A stretch of 31,908 nt of DNA from CAZDBA01 sp964503615 (GTDB lineage: Bacteria > Planctomycetota > Planctomycetia > Pirellulales > Pirellulaceae), in contig CAZDBA010000042.1 in NCBI GenBank assembly GCA_964503615.1, positions 1 to 31,908 on the forward strand. The letters run 5' to 3'. This document shows, piece by piece, positions 17,110-25,885 of the stretch. The position numbers and the translations under genes were made by a program. The notes beneath the pieces are model-generated. The model was not told the DNA's origin and ran no database searches. It saw only the letters and a list, made by a program, of their open reading frames with translations. Every line of letters starts with the position of its first letter. Position 1 is the first letter of the stretch.

Positions 17110-17781
17110 CTATATCGGTAGATGGCGAATTCCCCAGGCAATTAGCAGTGAGAACAGGCTGGCTACCGAGATTACGCAAAACGCAAGTCGCAAGAAGTAC
17201 TGTTTGATAAAGGAGACGACTCCATCGTCAATTGTAGATGCAAGCCGATCACGCAATTCAAACATGTTTACAGATTTGCCATCATTTGAGCATGTTTTAA
17301 CAATCACTTTGACCGTGGCCCAAATGGATATTCGTTGAATCTTTTTAGCAAGCCAAAAAAAGGGGCCTGCCCATTTGGTCGAAGGAACGTTTTCGGAGAG
17401 CTGTTTAGCAGCATCGTTAAGAGTGCTTTCCACCTCTTCCCGGGACATATGAGTCGGAATTTTTGCGGTGGTTGATCGCTGCCCAGTATCCTCGCCCGAA
17501 ATACCCAAAGCGTAGTCAAAGAGACCATCGAAGATCGTACGGCCCAATCCAGCATCCGAAACGGCCTTGCGGACCACCGAAAGGCTTGAAAAATAGAGGG
17601 CCATTACCAGCGCACAAACTGTAACAAGAAGAAGAGCGAGAACGGCCGCGAGGACTCCGCGGAGAGTCGATCCCTGGCTTGCTACCCAGAAACAAAGCGC
17701 AGCGAGCAACAGGCCCCAGAGCGTTTCAATAACCATTAGGGCGAACGCGAATGCTCGGACAGCTGTGCCGAGCAGCCCCAT
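17110..17781 (-). CDS. Hypothetical membrane protein (223 aa)
   Basis: Three predicted membrane helices frame a soluble middle. Two are N-terminal (about 8-34, AFALMVIETLWGLLLAALCF; about 42-66, LAAVLALLLVTVCALVMAL) and one is C-terminal (about 196-216, LAFCVISVASLFSLLIAWGI). The central region (about 67-190) is polar and mostly helical, with MSREEVESTLNDAAKQLSEN. Another weakly hydrophobic stretch near 140-160 could be amphipathic. I do not recognise the family. The gene lies between two other minus-strand membrane-protein genes, with gaps of 97 and 147 bases. No Shine-Dalgarno sequence is obvious before the ATG at 17781. Its length and coherent topology make it very likely a real gene. Confidence 0.75.
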   Translation of the reverse strand: MGLLGTAVRAFAFALMVIETLWGLLLAALCFWVASQGSTLRGVLAAVLALLLVTVCALVMALYFSSLSVVRKAVSDAGLGRTIFDGLFDYALGISGEDTGQRSTTAKIPTHMSREEVESTLNDAAKQLSENVPSTKWAGPFFWLAKKIQRISIWATVKVIVKTCSNDGKSVNMFELRDRLASTIDDGVVSFIKQYFLRLAFCVISVASLFSLLIAWGIRHLPI

Positions 17782-17928
17782 AATAATTTGGAGTGATTTA
17801 GCGAGTATCGTAATGCCTTTTGTTATCCAGCGACGTGTGTTTGATGTATTACCATTCTACAGTAAGTCACAGCTACAGCGAAAGAAGACCCCGGTGATGT
17901 TCAAGAACGCGGCATTGCATGTTGCGTT

Positions 17929-18291
17929 CTATGACTCCGGGACATCCTTTTCTACCTTCAGAGTCCAAATGCTATCGGCAATATAGACAGCCGCCCCAGC
18001 AACTCCAAATATCGGAGACATTGAAAAAATGGCCAAGCCAATCAAAAGAATGAGTAACGATCGACCCAACGGGACAGCAGGTAGTTTTCCACCGTAGTGT
18101 GTGAGAAACAAACCGATCCCGATTGCAGAAATGAACGCGCCTGCAACCTGGTGGGTGAGCAAGAATGACGCCTGAACGCTTGCAATCTCCTTCACGATAG
18201 CATTCTCGTTAAAGCCAAAGCAAATGAGGAAAAGTACGACGAGAACTAAACCAGGAATTGTCGCTAATCCCACCAAGCTCTTGTTTGCCAT
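17929..18291 (-). CDS. Hypothetical membrane protein (120 aa)
   Basis: A short integral membrane protein with helices near residues 8-27 (GLATIPGLVLVVLFLICFGF), 47-66 (QVAGAFISAIGIGLFLTHYG) and 78-105 (SLLILLIGLAIFSMSPIFGV and following residues), ending in a short charged tail (KVEKDVPES). I do not recognise the family. It is transcribed in the same direction as the 223-aa membrane protein 147 bases downstream. Upstream, at 18330-18351, an inverted repeat (TTGGGAT ... ATCCCAA, 8-base loop) lies 39 bases before the start; it could be a regulatory hairpin or a weak terminator. The surrounding noncoding DNA is AT-rich. Confidence 0.72.
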   Translation of the reverse strand: MANKSLVGLATIPGLVLVVLFLICFGFNENAIVKEIASVQASFLLTHQVAGAFISAIGIGLFLTHYGGKLPAVPLGRSLLILLIGLAIFSMSPIFGVAGAAVYIADSIWTLKVEKDVPES

Positions 18292-18559
18292 AATATTGAA
18301 TTCCTGCCATCGACTTGGCCACTTGGCCCTTGGGATAAATAATCATCCCAAACTCGGCTGGAGATGAAACTAAGAAGAAGACATTTCGTCCAATTCATTA
18401 CGTTTCTATTTTCAACTTATTTCCTTGTCAACGCAAGTTAAAATAAAATGCTGCGCCTTCGTTACTTTGCTAAGTTGGCATAGCGAAGCTGAATCGTTAC
18501 TGACAGGTTTCTTCAGATATAAAGTTTGCAATTCAAAATTCTAAATGCGACCTTTGTTG

Positions 18560-19378
18560 TTAACTCTTCTTGCTGGCGGTTCCTTCGAATTCGCTCAGTT
18601 CGTCTACAAGGACCTGTGCGTCGTTGTGAGATTTTTCCAGCCACAGCATCTGAGAGGATTTAGGAAGTCCGTAGCTATCAAAACGATCGTTGGCAAAACA
18701 GCCTAGAGCTCCGGCCGCGATTTGAGCGTTGAGGGTTGGGTTGGCGGCGTATTTTCCAGTGAGACTTTCCAGATTGTTTCGCATCGAAGTTTTCAGCAGC
18801 TGTTGGTTTTTGCGAAACTCTTCTTCGTTGTAGACATTGCGTTCGCTGGCAAAGTCGGCAAGTCGTTTTTCGTCGAAGGCGAAACCAGTCGCCTTTTCTG
18901 AATGCTCCAGCCTACTGAGAAACAGATCGGTCCATCGCTCGACTTGACGCCGCAAGCGATTGCAGCGATCAAACGCCTCTTCGTTGGCTGCACGTGCAGC
19001 CAACAAAACTCGCATGGCACGGTTTCGAGTCTCCAAATGGCTGACAAACAAACTGTGAGCGATCCCTTTTAGCTCATTGCTGTTGGTGTACTGGTCGTAG
19101 ATGACAAACGCTGCTGACATGATCCGCGTCAGCATTTCGCTAATAATGATTTCGTGGGCGACGATTTCAAAAGCAGGCCATGGGTCGTGCCCATTTTCTG
19201 GATGACGCAAGTCGTTGTCGAACATTCTGAGAGCTGAGTTCCACCCCGCAATTCGACATTTTGAACGAGCCCAGTACTCTTTTGCATCCAACGCTGTATT
19301 CTCTGATTGCCCGTAAACAAAGATTGAAGAATGTACTGCGATCCAAGCTGCGAGGTCTGATAGTTGGTTGGCGTGCAT
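18560..19378 (-). CDS. Helical protein of unknown function (272 aa), kinase-locus partner
   Basis: A soluble protein predicted to be almost entirely alpha-helical, with no signal peptide or membrane helix. It has charged heptad-like stretches (FDRCNRLRRQVERWTDLFLS; EFRKNQQLLKTSMRNNLESL) and conserved-looking aromatic and histidine clusters (HPENGHDPWPAFEIVAHEII). I do not recognise a family or a catalytic motif. It follows the kinase-tubulin fusion on the same strand after 256 bases with no gene between, so it may be in the same transcription unit or have its own promoter. Weak AGAGAA lies before the ATG at 19378. An adaptor or structural role in the neighbouring kinase/ATPase system is conjecture from position only. 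Confidence 0.75.
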   Translation of the reverse strand: MHANQLSDLAAWIAVHSSIFVYGQSENTALDAKEYWARSKCRIAGWNSALRMFDNDLRHPENGHDPWPAFEIVAHEIIISEMLTRIMSAAFVIYDQYTNSNELKGIAHSLFVSHLETRNRAMRVLLAARAANEEAFDRCNRLRRQVERWTDLFLSRLEHSEKATGFAFDEKRLADFASERNVYNEEEFRKNQQLLKTSMRNNLESLTGKYAANPTLNAQIAAGALGCFANDRFDSYGLPKSSQMLWLEKSHNDAQVLVDELSEFEGTASKKS

Positions 19379-19634
19379 GTTTTTCTCTGACTTGCGAAAT
19401 CATATTCGATCTTGCCAACCGATATTGCAAGCGCTGTGCCAATGGGCGTTTCAGCTCGATTCACTCGTAAAACACTAGGTAATTGCCTTTTTGTGAACGA
19501 CAGGAAATCCACGCCGTGTTGCAAATGGGAAACATGATGCAGTTTTCGCACATCTCGTTTCACGAACGCTACGAAAACGGGTTTAGATAGGCGAATGCCA
19601 AAAGGAAGCAGGCAGCGTGTGCGAACCGACAATT

Positions 19635-22600
19635 CTAGAGAATGTCTTCCAGAGTAAGCCACTCGACATCGTTTCGAGTATGTAGTCGCTTCGTCAGCTC
19701 GATACAGTCTGGCCGAGCTTGCAACAAACGAAATGCGACGTTGGCCAAGTTAACATCTTCGGCTTCGCTAACCAAAATCACGTCTCCGTAGGTCGAGTTG
19801 GAGACTTCGCTCCGCACAGCCCCCTTCATAAAGCACTCTCCGACTTGAGGAGATGGGCTGTTAACGGGCAAACAGACTGCCTGACGGAACTTGCCACCAC
19901 ATTCGTCCAGCATCGGTTCCGCTTCGAACTTCATGGTCTTGATCCAGTCGGTGATAACCGAAGCGCTCAAGCCGCATGTTGCCAAAGCGTTGTCAAGATC
20001 CAAGCGGGTAGCGCCGCTGGAAAGCTCCAATTGGACAACGGATCGCATGCTCTCCGGTAAATAATGATGGACAAAAGAGCTATCAGCGAGGGCTTTATCA
20101 TAGCCACCTAACCCTTGCACCAATTCATGATAGAGCCGCCTTTCGACATTACCCTTCAAGCTCGGAAGTATCTTGCTGAGATAGTTTGAAATTGCCTTGT
20201 CCAAGAGGGAAACATCTTCGATTTCCGGTTTTTCATCATAAGAAAACAAGGTAGCGACCATTGTTCTCAGCTCGTCAGCGTAACCGGTGAAATGGGCACC
20301 GGAATCGATGACATAGACCCCCAGCAACTGGAACATAAAGTCAGAACAGGCCAATTGCACTTCTTCGATTTTGGTTTTTATATAGGATTCTATGGTAGGT
20401 TTGATCGGACCGACGGTCCCCTCCTTATGTTGGTCAAACCAACTCAGCAAAACATGGCTTTGTTCCCGTTGTTCTGACCTGTTGGATTCCAGAGATTTGG
20501 CCAGTTCATCCCGCTCTGATTGGATTTTTGCGAATAGCCACTGGCAAGTTTGAATCGGCGCAGCGAGGTCCAGTTTTTCACTTTCCAACAATTTGGAAAT
20601 TGGATCGCAAATCGCACGCCCCATTACTTCTGCATGTGTCCTGGCCCACTGCTCAAGATTGCCGCAAACACTCGGGTTCGCTTGTGTGGTAACACTGGAA
20701 AAGTCCAACGAACCGAATACAGTTATTGCTTGTTCCTCAAACTGCATCGAGTCAAAGTTGTGCTCTTGCGTCAAAGCTGTGTTAAGGAACTCTTTCAGCC
20801 CAATCACTCGCGCGTTGTTGTTGAGTTCGTCGATTTCGGCTTTGGTACTCGCTAGAATTCGCTCCGACGAGATCGATGTGAGCTCGTTGGTCATGACACT
20901 TTCAGTTAACGAACTTACGACGTTCTTTGTTTCTTCGGTGCCCAGAGTCCACTTGTCCACCACAGCGTAGCAAAGTTCTTCGACATATTGATTGTTCGTC
21001 TTTGAGGGGCTAAACCCAGCCTTGGACAAGCCAATGCTTCGCATCGAAAAGTAGTCAATGTCCGCTTCGAGTTTACGACATTCATCAAAGAATTTGCCAG
21101 TAGAGGAAACCGAATTCAAAAATAGGTACTCAGCAACGGAATCAAATTTATAGTCTCGTTGGTGATCACTTAGATTGGATCCCAGATCCAAAAAGTAGGT
21201 ATAGTCGAATGGAGCAGTGTCAGGGAGCTCGGGAAGTCCCTGCGAGAGATCTCCTGGAAATCCATATTGGTTGTAATGCCGTAGTTCTGTCAAAAACGCA
21301 AACGCATTCGTCGCTGCCAACCCAGGATCACCGGCCTGAATACTCGACGAACTCAGTAGCAGACCGTTGACTGAGTCAGAGGACAGCCCATTTTCGCCGA
21401 GAACCAGTTTAATCGTGTAGGCCATGTCGGCCATCATTCCGCTGCCTACTCCACCACTGATCGAAGAGACAATAAACACCTGAACGTCCTGGGAAGCTCC
21501 CGGCGTCATACCCAGCCCTTCAGCAGTCTCGGCAAGCAATTCCAAGTTGCTGAGTTTCTCAGCGTGGTCACTGAGACTGTCGTAAACTTCGGAAAAATTG
21601 TCTATGAAAGCCAATCGTCCAAGCGGTCGAATTCCTTCGGTTTGTTGAGAACGTGGAACGTTATAAATCCAGCGACGGCTGAGCCAACCTAAAAGATGCT
21701 TTTGCCTGTTTCGGTAGTCCTCAGGTTTTCGCAGTGGCAAGTGCAAAGTATCAGAAGCAGTCATGCTTGTGTCTTCGCCGTAACCACGACTCAATCTCGA
21801 GATGTCGTTGCGATCAGTATCAACGCAGAGAAACCTGAACGAAGGCAGTTGTTTTGGAGACTTGTGTCGCTCTGTGATTTTTCTATGCAGCCGACTCAGG
21901 ATCTGGTTTGCTGAGTTTCCAATACCAACCATCAAAGTGGGCCGGAATTTACTTTCGACCGTTGAACAATCGGGGGCATCGATAGGGACTGCCGGCGTGT
22001 CGTTGATAAATGAGTTGGAAATTAACGCCGTTGCTTCGGCCGTCGAGCTGCGAACCTTTATTTTAGTGGAGTCGGTACCTTGGCCAGCCCGATTCGGAAC
22101 CACCTTGCGGTGAATTTTCTTGTGAGCAATATTGCGGTTGATCAAGTCCTGTATCATTGCTACGCAATTCGGATAACGAACTTTGTAATCCTTTGACAAG
22201 GCCTTTGCCACCACTTGCTGATCGCCTTTTGAAAGTGGCCGCAGATTCGGGCGACCATTCATATGCTGGGCGGCTAGTGAAGCAGGCGTGGTACCAGGAA
22301 ATGGCCGTTCTCCCGTCAACATCTCTTGAAAGACGATTGCGAGACTGTACTGATCGCTGGTGTTACTTGGTTTTCCATCAAACAACTCAGGAGCAGCATA
22401 CGCAGGTGTCAGCCCGCTCATCAACGATTGCGTTACGTCATTGAGGTCTTTGACCAAACCAAAGTCAGCGACTTTGACGTGCCGGCCGACCATCAACAGG
22501 TTCTCTGGCTTGATATCCAAGTGCAAGAGAGAGTGCTTAAACGTAATAAAGTCCAGAGCGTCTGCGGCTTCTAACAATTGGGGCAACAACATGTCACGAG

Positions 22601-22934
22601 GAATACCCTTGTTGCCTTTTTCCACATGTTCGTCGAACTCATCTGCCATACTTTTGTCAGCAAGCTCTGTGATGATCACCAACTGACCATCGACAACGTC
22701 GATCCGTTCAAGATTCAACAAAAAGGGATGCCGAAGTTCCTTGATTCGATCCAAAGAACGCAACTCGTTAGTAGCCCGTTGTTCATCATGGAAACCAAAG
22801 ACGATTTTGACGGCTTTCATTAACCCACCCGGAGCTTCCGCGCTCCAAACCTCGCCGTAACCGCCCGCTCCTAATCGCTCCTTGAGACGATAGCCCAAGA
22901 TATCCTGGTTTTCTCTGGTCGCGTTCTGAGTCAC
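19635..22934 (-). CDS. Ser/Thr protein kinase fused to a tubulin/FtsZ-like domain
   Basis: A 1099-aa two-part protein. Residues 14-270 are a complete Hanks-type kinase: glycine loop GAGGYGEVW (22-30), Lys43 in AVK, HLDIKPEN (138-145, catalytic Asp140), DFG (157-159) and APE (181-183). HLD replaces the usual HRD. A Ser/Thr-rich linker (about 275-328) follows. From about 330 the sequence resembles the bacterial tubulin-like family: a first-strand loop VGIGNSANQIL (336-346), LCVDTD (369-374), and SISGGVGSGMM (491-501), which matches the tubulin/FtsZ GGGTGSG nucleotide-binding signature with Val for Thr. The remaining 600 residues are helical and poorly recognised. No membrane helix is seen. The start is GTG 22934; no Shine-Dalgarno sequence is evident. 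It lies 59 bases after the AAA+ ATPase gene, so co-transcription is likely. Confidence 0.88.
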   Translation of the reverse strand: MTQNATRENQDILGYRLKERLGAGGYGEVWSAEAPGGLMKAVKIVFGFHDEQRATNELRSLDRIKELRHPFLLNLERIDVVDGQLVIITELADKSMADEFDEHVEKGNKGIPRDMLLPQLLEAADALDFITFKHSLLHLDIKPENLLMVGRHVKVADFGLVKDLNDVTQSLMSGLTPAYAAPELFDGKPSNTSDQYSLAIVFQEMLTGERPFPGTTPASLAAQHMNGRPNLRPLSKGDQQVVAKALSKDYKVRYPNCVAMIQDLINRNIAHKKIHRKVVPNRAGQGTDSTKIKVRSSTAEATALISNSFINDTPAVPIDAPDCSTVESKFRPTLMVGIGNSANQILSRLHRKITERHKSPKQLPSFRFLCVDTDRNDISRLSRGYGEDTSMTASDTLHLPLRKPEDYRNRQKHLLGWLSRRWIYNVPRSQQTEGIRPLGRLAFIDNFSEVYDSLSDHAEKLSNLELLAETAEGLGMTPGASQDVQVFIVSSISGGVGSGMMADMAYTIKLVLGENGLSSDSVNGLLLSSSSIQAGDPGLAATNAFAFLTELRHYNQYGFPGDLSQGLPELPDTAPFDYTYFLDLGSNLSDHQRDYKFDSVAEYLFLNSVSSTGKFFDECRKLEADIDYFSMRSIGLSKAGFSPSKTNNQYVEELCYAVVDKWTLGTEETKNVVSSLTESVMTNELTSISSERILASTKAEIDELNNNARVIGLKEFLNTALTQEHNFDSMQFEEQAITVFGSLDFSSVTTQANPSVCGNLEQWARTHAEVMGRAICDPISKLLESEKLDLAAPIQTCQWLFAKIQSERDELAKSLESNRSEQREQSHVLLSWFDQHKEGTVGPIKPTIESYIKTKIEEVQLACSDFMFQLLGVYVIDSGAHFTGYADELRTMVATLFSYDEKPEIEDVSLLDKAISNYLSKILPSLKGNVERRLYHELVQGLGGYDKALADSSFVHHYLPESMRSVVQLELSSGATRLDLDNALATCGLSASVITDWIKTMKFEAEPMLDECGGKFRQAVCLPVNSPSPQVGECFMKGAVRSEVSNSTYGDVILVSEAEDVNLANVAFRLLQARPDCIELTKRLHTRNDVEWLTLEDIL

Positions 22935-22993
22935 GGTAAAGTTCTGTTAACAAGGGGTGGAATTGGTAAGGCAAGTTTGCGGCGTGTGGACTC

Positions 22994-24382
22994 TTACGAG
23001 TTTTGAGGGTCAGGCGGCGCGGATTGAACCGGTACGTTGGGCCTGGACGGTTCGTTGATCACCATGGTGAAATAGCTTTTGACAACCCGATCGAAATACT
23101 CGGGACGAATCTCCAAGGGAAGCTCGTTGTATACGCAAAAGTTTCGAATCTGCCCCAGCAGATCTCGCGGATGGCATCGTCTAAGTCTTCGGCGGGCTTT
23201 TAGATAGTGTTTTTCCAGTAGGTAATTAATTGTTTCCGGAATGTACTCGAATTCGAGTTTGTTACAGTAAATCTCAAAAAGCTTGTGGAATTCCTGCGGC
23301 GAGGGGTCGGTGATCTCGATTTTGTACGGGATTCGGCGCAAAAAGGCTTCGTCCACCAAATCACTAGGCTCGAGGTTGGTAGAGAAGATAATCAATTGCT
23401 CGAAAGGAACCTGGATCTTTTTACCCGAGGGCAAAGCCAGATAGTCGATTCGACTTTCCAACGGCACAATCCAGCGATTCAGAAGCTCCGTAGGTTCGAT
23501 TCGTTGCCGACCAAAGTCATCAATCAGTAAGCAACCACAATTGCTTTTCATTTGCAACGAAGCCTCGCAAGTATTGCTATTGGGATCGTGCCGAATCTCC
23601 AATGCATCGATCGTTAACTCGCCTCCAACGATTACCGTTGGCCGGCGTATCTTGATCCATCGCTTATCATGAACTTGCATACTGGCAAGATTTTCGTGTT
23701 CGTCGGCGCAATGTTGATGGTAGGCCGCATCAAACATTTTGATGATCTGGCCGTCTTCGTAGATCGCATGCGGGATCCAGATCTCGTGGCCAAAACACTG
23801 TGTAATTCGCTGGGCCAGCGTAGACTTTCCATTCCCTGGTTCACCGTACAGAAATAACCCTGCCCCAGAGTTGATCGCCGGTCCCAAGCTTTCGAAAAGC
23901 GCCTCATCGACCGAGATGTCATCGAACGCTTTTCGCAACTGAGGAGCTTTTGGCGACTCAGCCCGAATCGTCTGCGCCTCCGCACTTAGCACATAGTTCA
24001 TTAGTGGTACAGGAGCCGGACCGCTATAGGCACACACTTGCAATGCAGCACGAGCTCGTTCCCGCCCATTTTCAGTTAATGAATAATTATAGTCATTAAG
24101 CGGCGCTGAACCTTGATGAACAATGATCTGTCGTTGACGAAGCGTTTGATAGACGCGTTCTAAAACAGGAAAAGGAATACAAATATCATTGGCCATTTGC
24201 CGACCGCTGGTGACTCCAACAATCGCTAACCGCTTGATTACCAGCCCTTCAATGAGCGATACCGGCAGACCTGTATCGGCTAAGCCTACGGGCTCGTTCG
24301 GACGAAACGACTCGTCCGACATGATTGTCGCAAGTAGGCTGTCTGAGAGCGATGCCTGTTGTGGAGTATGGTCGGTAAGCAT
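22994..24382 (-). CDS. AAA+ ATPase with N-terminal winged-helix-like domain
   Basis: A 462-aa P-loop protein. The N-terminal part (about 40-115) reads as a winged helix (LIEGLVIKRLAIVGVTSGRQ, ICIPFPVLERVYQTLRQRQI, YSLTENGRERA). A GPAPVPLMNYV linker follows, then the AAA+ core with Walker A GEPGNGKST (180-188), Walker B CLLIDDFGRQ, a sensor-1-like Asn in IIFSTNLEPSDL, arginine-finger-region residues FLRRIPYKIE, and a C-terminal lid helix rich in Arg (KARRRLRRCHPRDLLGQIRN). The motor residues look intact. I do not know a characterised function for this architecture. ATG 24382 is chosen because the upstream extension (to 24571) is low-complexity and unlike the family. It is the first gene of the minus-strand group and is divergent from the FHA-EAL gene, with 248 bases between the starts. 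Confidence 0.87.
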   Translation of the reverse strand: MLTDHTPQQASLSDSLLATIMSDESFRPNEPVGLADTGLPVSLIEGLVIKRLAIVGVTSGRQMANDICIPFPVLERVYQTLRQRQIIVHQGSAPLNDYNYSLTENGRERARAALQVCAYSGPAPVPLMNYVLSAEAQTIRAESPKAPQLRKAFDDISVDEALFESLGPAINSGAGLFLYGEPGNGKSTLAQRITQCFGHEIWIPHAIYEDGQIIKMFDAAYHQHCADEHENLASMQVHDKRWIKIRRPTVIVGGELTIDALEIRHDPNSNTCEASLQMKSNCGCLLIDDFGRQRIEPTELLNRWIVPLESRIDYLALPSGKKIQVPFEQLIIFSTNLEPSDLVDEAFLRRIPYKIEITDPSPQEFHKLFEIYCNKLEFEYIPETINYLLEKHYLKARRRLRRCHPRDLLGQIRNFCVYNELPLEIRPEYFDRVVKSYFTMVINEPSRPNVPVQSAPPDPQNS

Positions 24383-24630
24383 ACTGCGATTGATCGTCAA
24401 GAATTGTCTAAACGATGAGTGAATTGCGGTGCAAGCCTTGGAAACCGTTAACCTCTCGCAAACGGATGCAGTTGACTTGCACAATCGAAACAACCGGAAT
24501 TTTCGACCAAGCTTCGAAAAGCCCAATTTTTTCGACGCGAAAACAATCAGTCCAATTTTTGTGTTTTGCACCCCCCGAATCTATTAGCGACCTATTAGTT
24601 GGTGTTAAGAACTCAATTAAGACCTTACAA

Positions 24631-25851
24631 ATGAAGAACTCGGAACAAACTCCATCCCTATCAGGCTTGCTCAACGAAGCCGCTCCAAGTGAGTGGTTTC
24701 TCTCTGGACAAACTACCGAAAACGGTCCAGTTGTTGAGATTCCGATCCACTCCGACCGTTTTTCGGTTGGTCGGAAATCGGGGGCTTCATTGCAACTGAA
24801 TGTGGGATCTGTTTCCAGTAAGCATGCAGAAATTGAAATAAGCTCAAACGGAACTTCACTGATACTAAGAGACCTGGGCAGCACCAACGGTACGTTCCTT
24901 AACGGAATTCAGGTGCGTGGCGAAGTCACAGCACACGAAGGAGACTTGGTTCAATTCGCTTCACTGGTTTTTCGTATTCTGGCCACCGCTGAGAAAAAGC
25001 AAAGCAATACAGTTGCAGCTGCTGAAGTAACACACGAACGAGCCCTTTCGATGATGCAGTTCGATCGCTTAATCAGCGAGGGCGGCGTCTTTCCCCACTA
25101 TCAACCACTCGTGACGCTGCATGACCAAAACGTTTTTGGCTATGAAGTCCTTGGGCGCAGCAAGCTGTTCGGTCTTCAGTCTCCAGTAGAGATGTTTTAC
25201 GCCGCCGGCCAACTTGATCTGGAAGCCGAGTTGAGTGAAGTGTTTCGCTTTCAAGGAGTCATGAAAGCAGCTGAACTGCCCGCCACCCAAAACTTGTTTG
25301 TTAATACACATCCTAAAGAACTCGGGCAGCCAAGGCTTTACGAGTCGCTGAAACGTGTTCGCGAAATGGCGCCAGACCGCTTGGTAACTTTAGAAATTCA
25401 CGAAGCTGCAACAACCGACCTGCGGATGATGCTTGAGTTAAGAGAGGTGCTGGACGATCTGAACATTCAACTCGCTTTCGACGACTTTGGAGTTGGCCAA
25501 GCCCGCTTGGTTGAACTTGCCGAAGTCCGACCTGAGTATCTCAAGTTTGACATGCAGTTGACCAAGAACCTCGAACATGCACCTCCAAAACGTCAGGAAG
25601 TTGTCGGGTTGTTCGCCAAAATGGTTAAGGATCTTGGCATCAAGACGCTGGCGGAAGGGGTTGAAACCCGAGCCTGTCACGAAATGTTGCTTGAGATGGG
25701 CTTTGATATGGGCCAAGGGTTCTTTTACGGAAAACCCAAGTCGATCAGTCATTTTCTGCTCGAAAAAAACGACGGTGATGCTCCGTCTGAGCTCGCTAAC
25801 GAATCTCAAGCTTCCCAAGCTGAAGCTGAAGAGAATTCCGATTCCCAGTAA
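24631..25851 (+). CDS. FHA-EAL protein: phosphopeptide reader joined to c-di-GMP phosphodiesterase
   Basis: A 406-aa cytoplasmic protein. An FHA domain (about 40-115) has the phosphothreonine-binding landmarks GRKS, SSKH and GSTNGTFLNG. An EAL domain (about 145-385) follows. The EAL signature reads YEVLGR, with Ala changed to Val but the metal-binding Glu172 kept. Asn225, Glu255, Asp284-Asp285 (DDFGVG), Lys305, Glu342, Glu345 (AEGVE) and Gln362 (GQGFF) are all present, so hydrolysis of cyclic-di-GMP is plausible. A Ser/Glu-rich tail closes the protein. ATG 24631 is preferred over the in-frame ATG 24415, because the extra 72 residues are not domain-like and would nearly overlap the divergent ATPase start. 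It is transcribed away from the ATPase/kinase genes and converges with the transporter, with 34 bases between stops. Confidence 0.93.
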   Translation: MKNSEQTPSLSGLLNEAAPSEWFLSGQTTENGPVVEIPIHSDRFSVGRKSGASLQLNVGSVSSKHAEIEISSNGTSLILRDLGSTNGTFLNGIQVRGEVTAHEGDLVQFASLVFRILATAEKKQSNTVAAAEVTHERALSMMQFDRLISEGGVFPHYQPLVTLHDQNVFGYEVLGRSKLFGLQSPVEMFYAAGQLDLEAELSEVFRFQGVMKAAELPATQNLFVNTHPKELGQPRLYESLKRVREMAPDRLVTLEIHEAATTDLRMMLELREVLDDLNIQLAFDDFGVGQARLVELAEVRPEYLKFDMQLTKNLEHAPPKRQEVVGLFAKMVKDLGIKTLAEGVETRACHEMLLEMGFDMGQGFFYGKPKSISHFLLEKNDGDAPSELANESQASQAEAEENSDSQ

Positions 25852-25885
25852 ATTGTAGGGTCGGATAACCCGGCATCTCAAACTC

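Noticed and set aside
18330..18351. Hairpin TTGGGAT/ATCCCAA as a riboswitch or terminator
   Set aside because: The stem is only 7 bp with no T tract and no known aptamer features, so it is mentioned only with the neighbouring gene.
19129..19662. 177-codon minus-strand open frame spanning the gap between the kinase-tubulin gene and the helical protein gene
   Set aside because: It overlaps the 272-aa gene in another frame over 250 bases, and its sequence is basic and irregular without hydrophobic or domain-like pattern. It is a shadow frame.
24408..24887. 159-codon minus-strand frame opposite the FHA domain
   Set aside because: Antisense to a gene with intact FHA motifs, and it overlaps the divergent ATPase leader.
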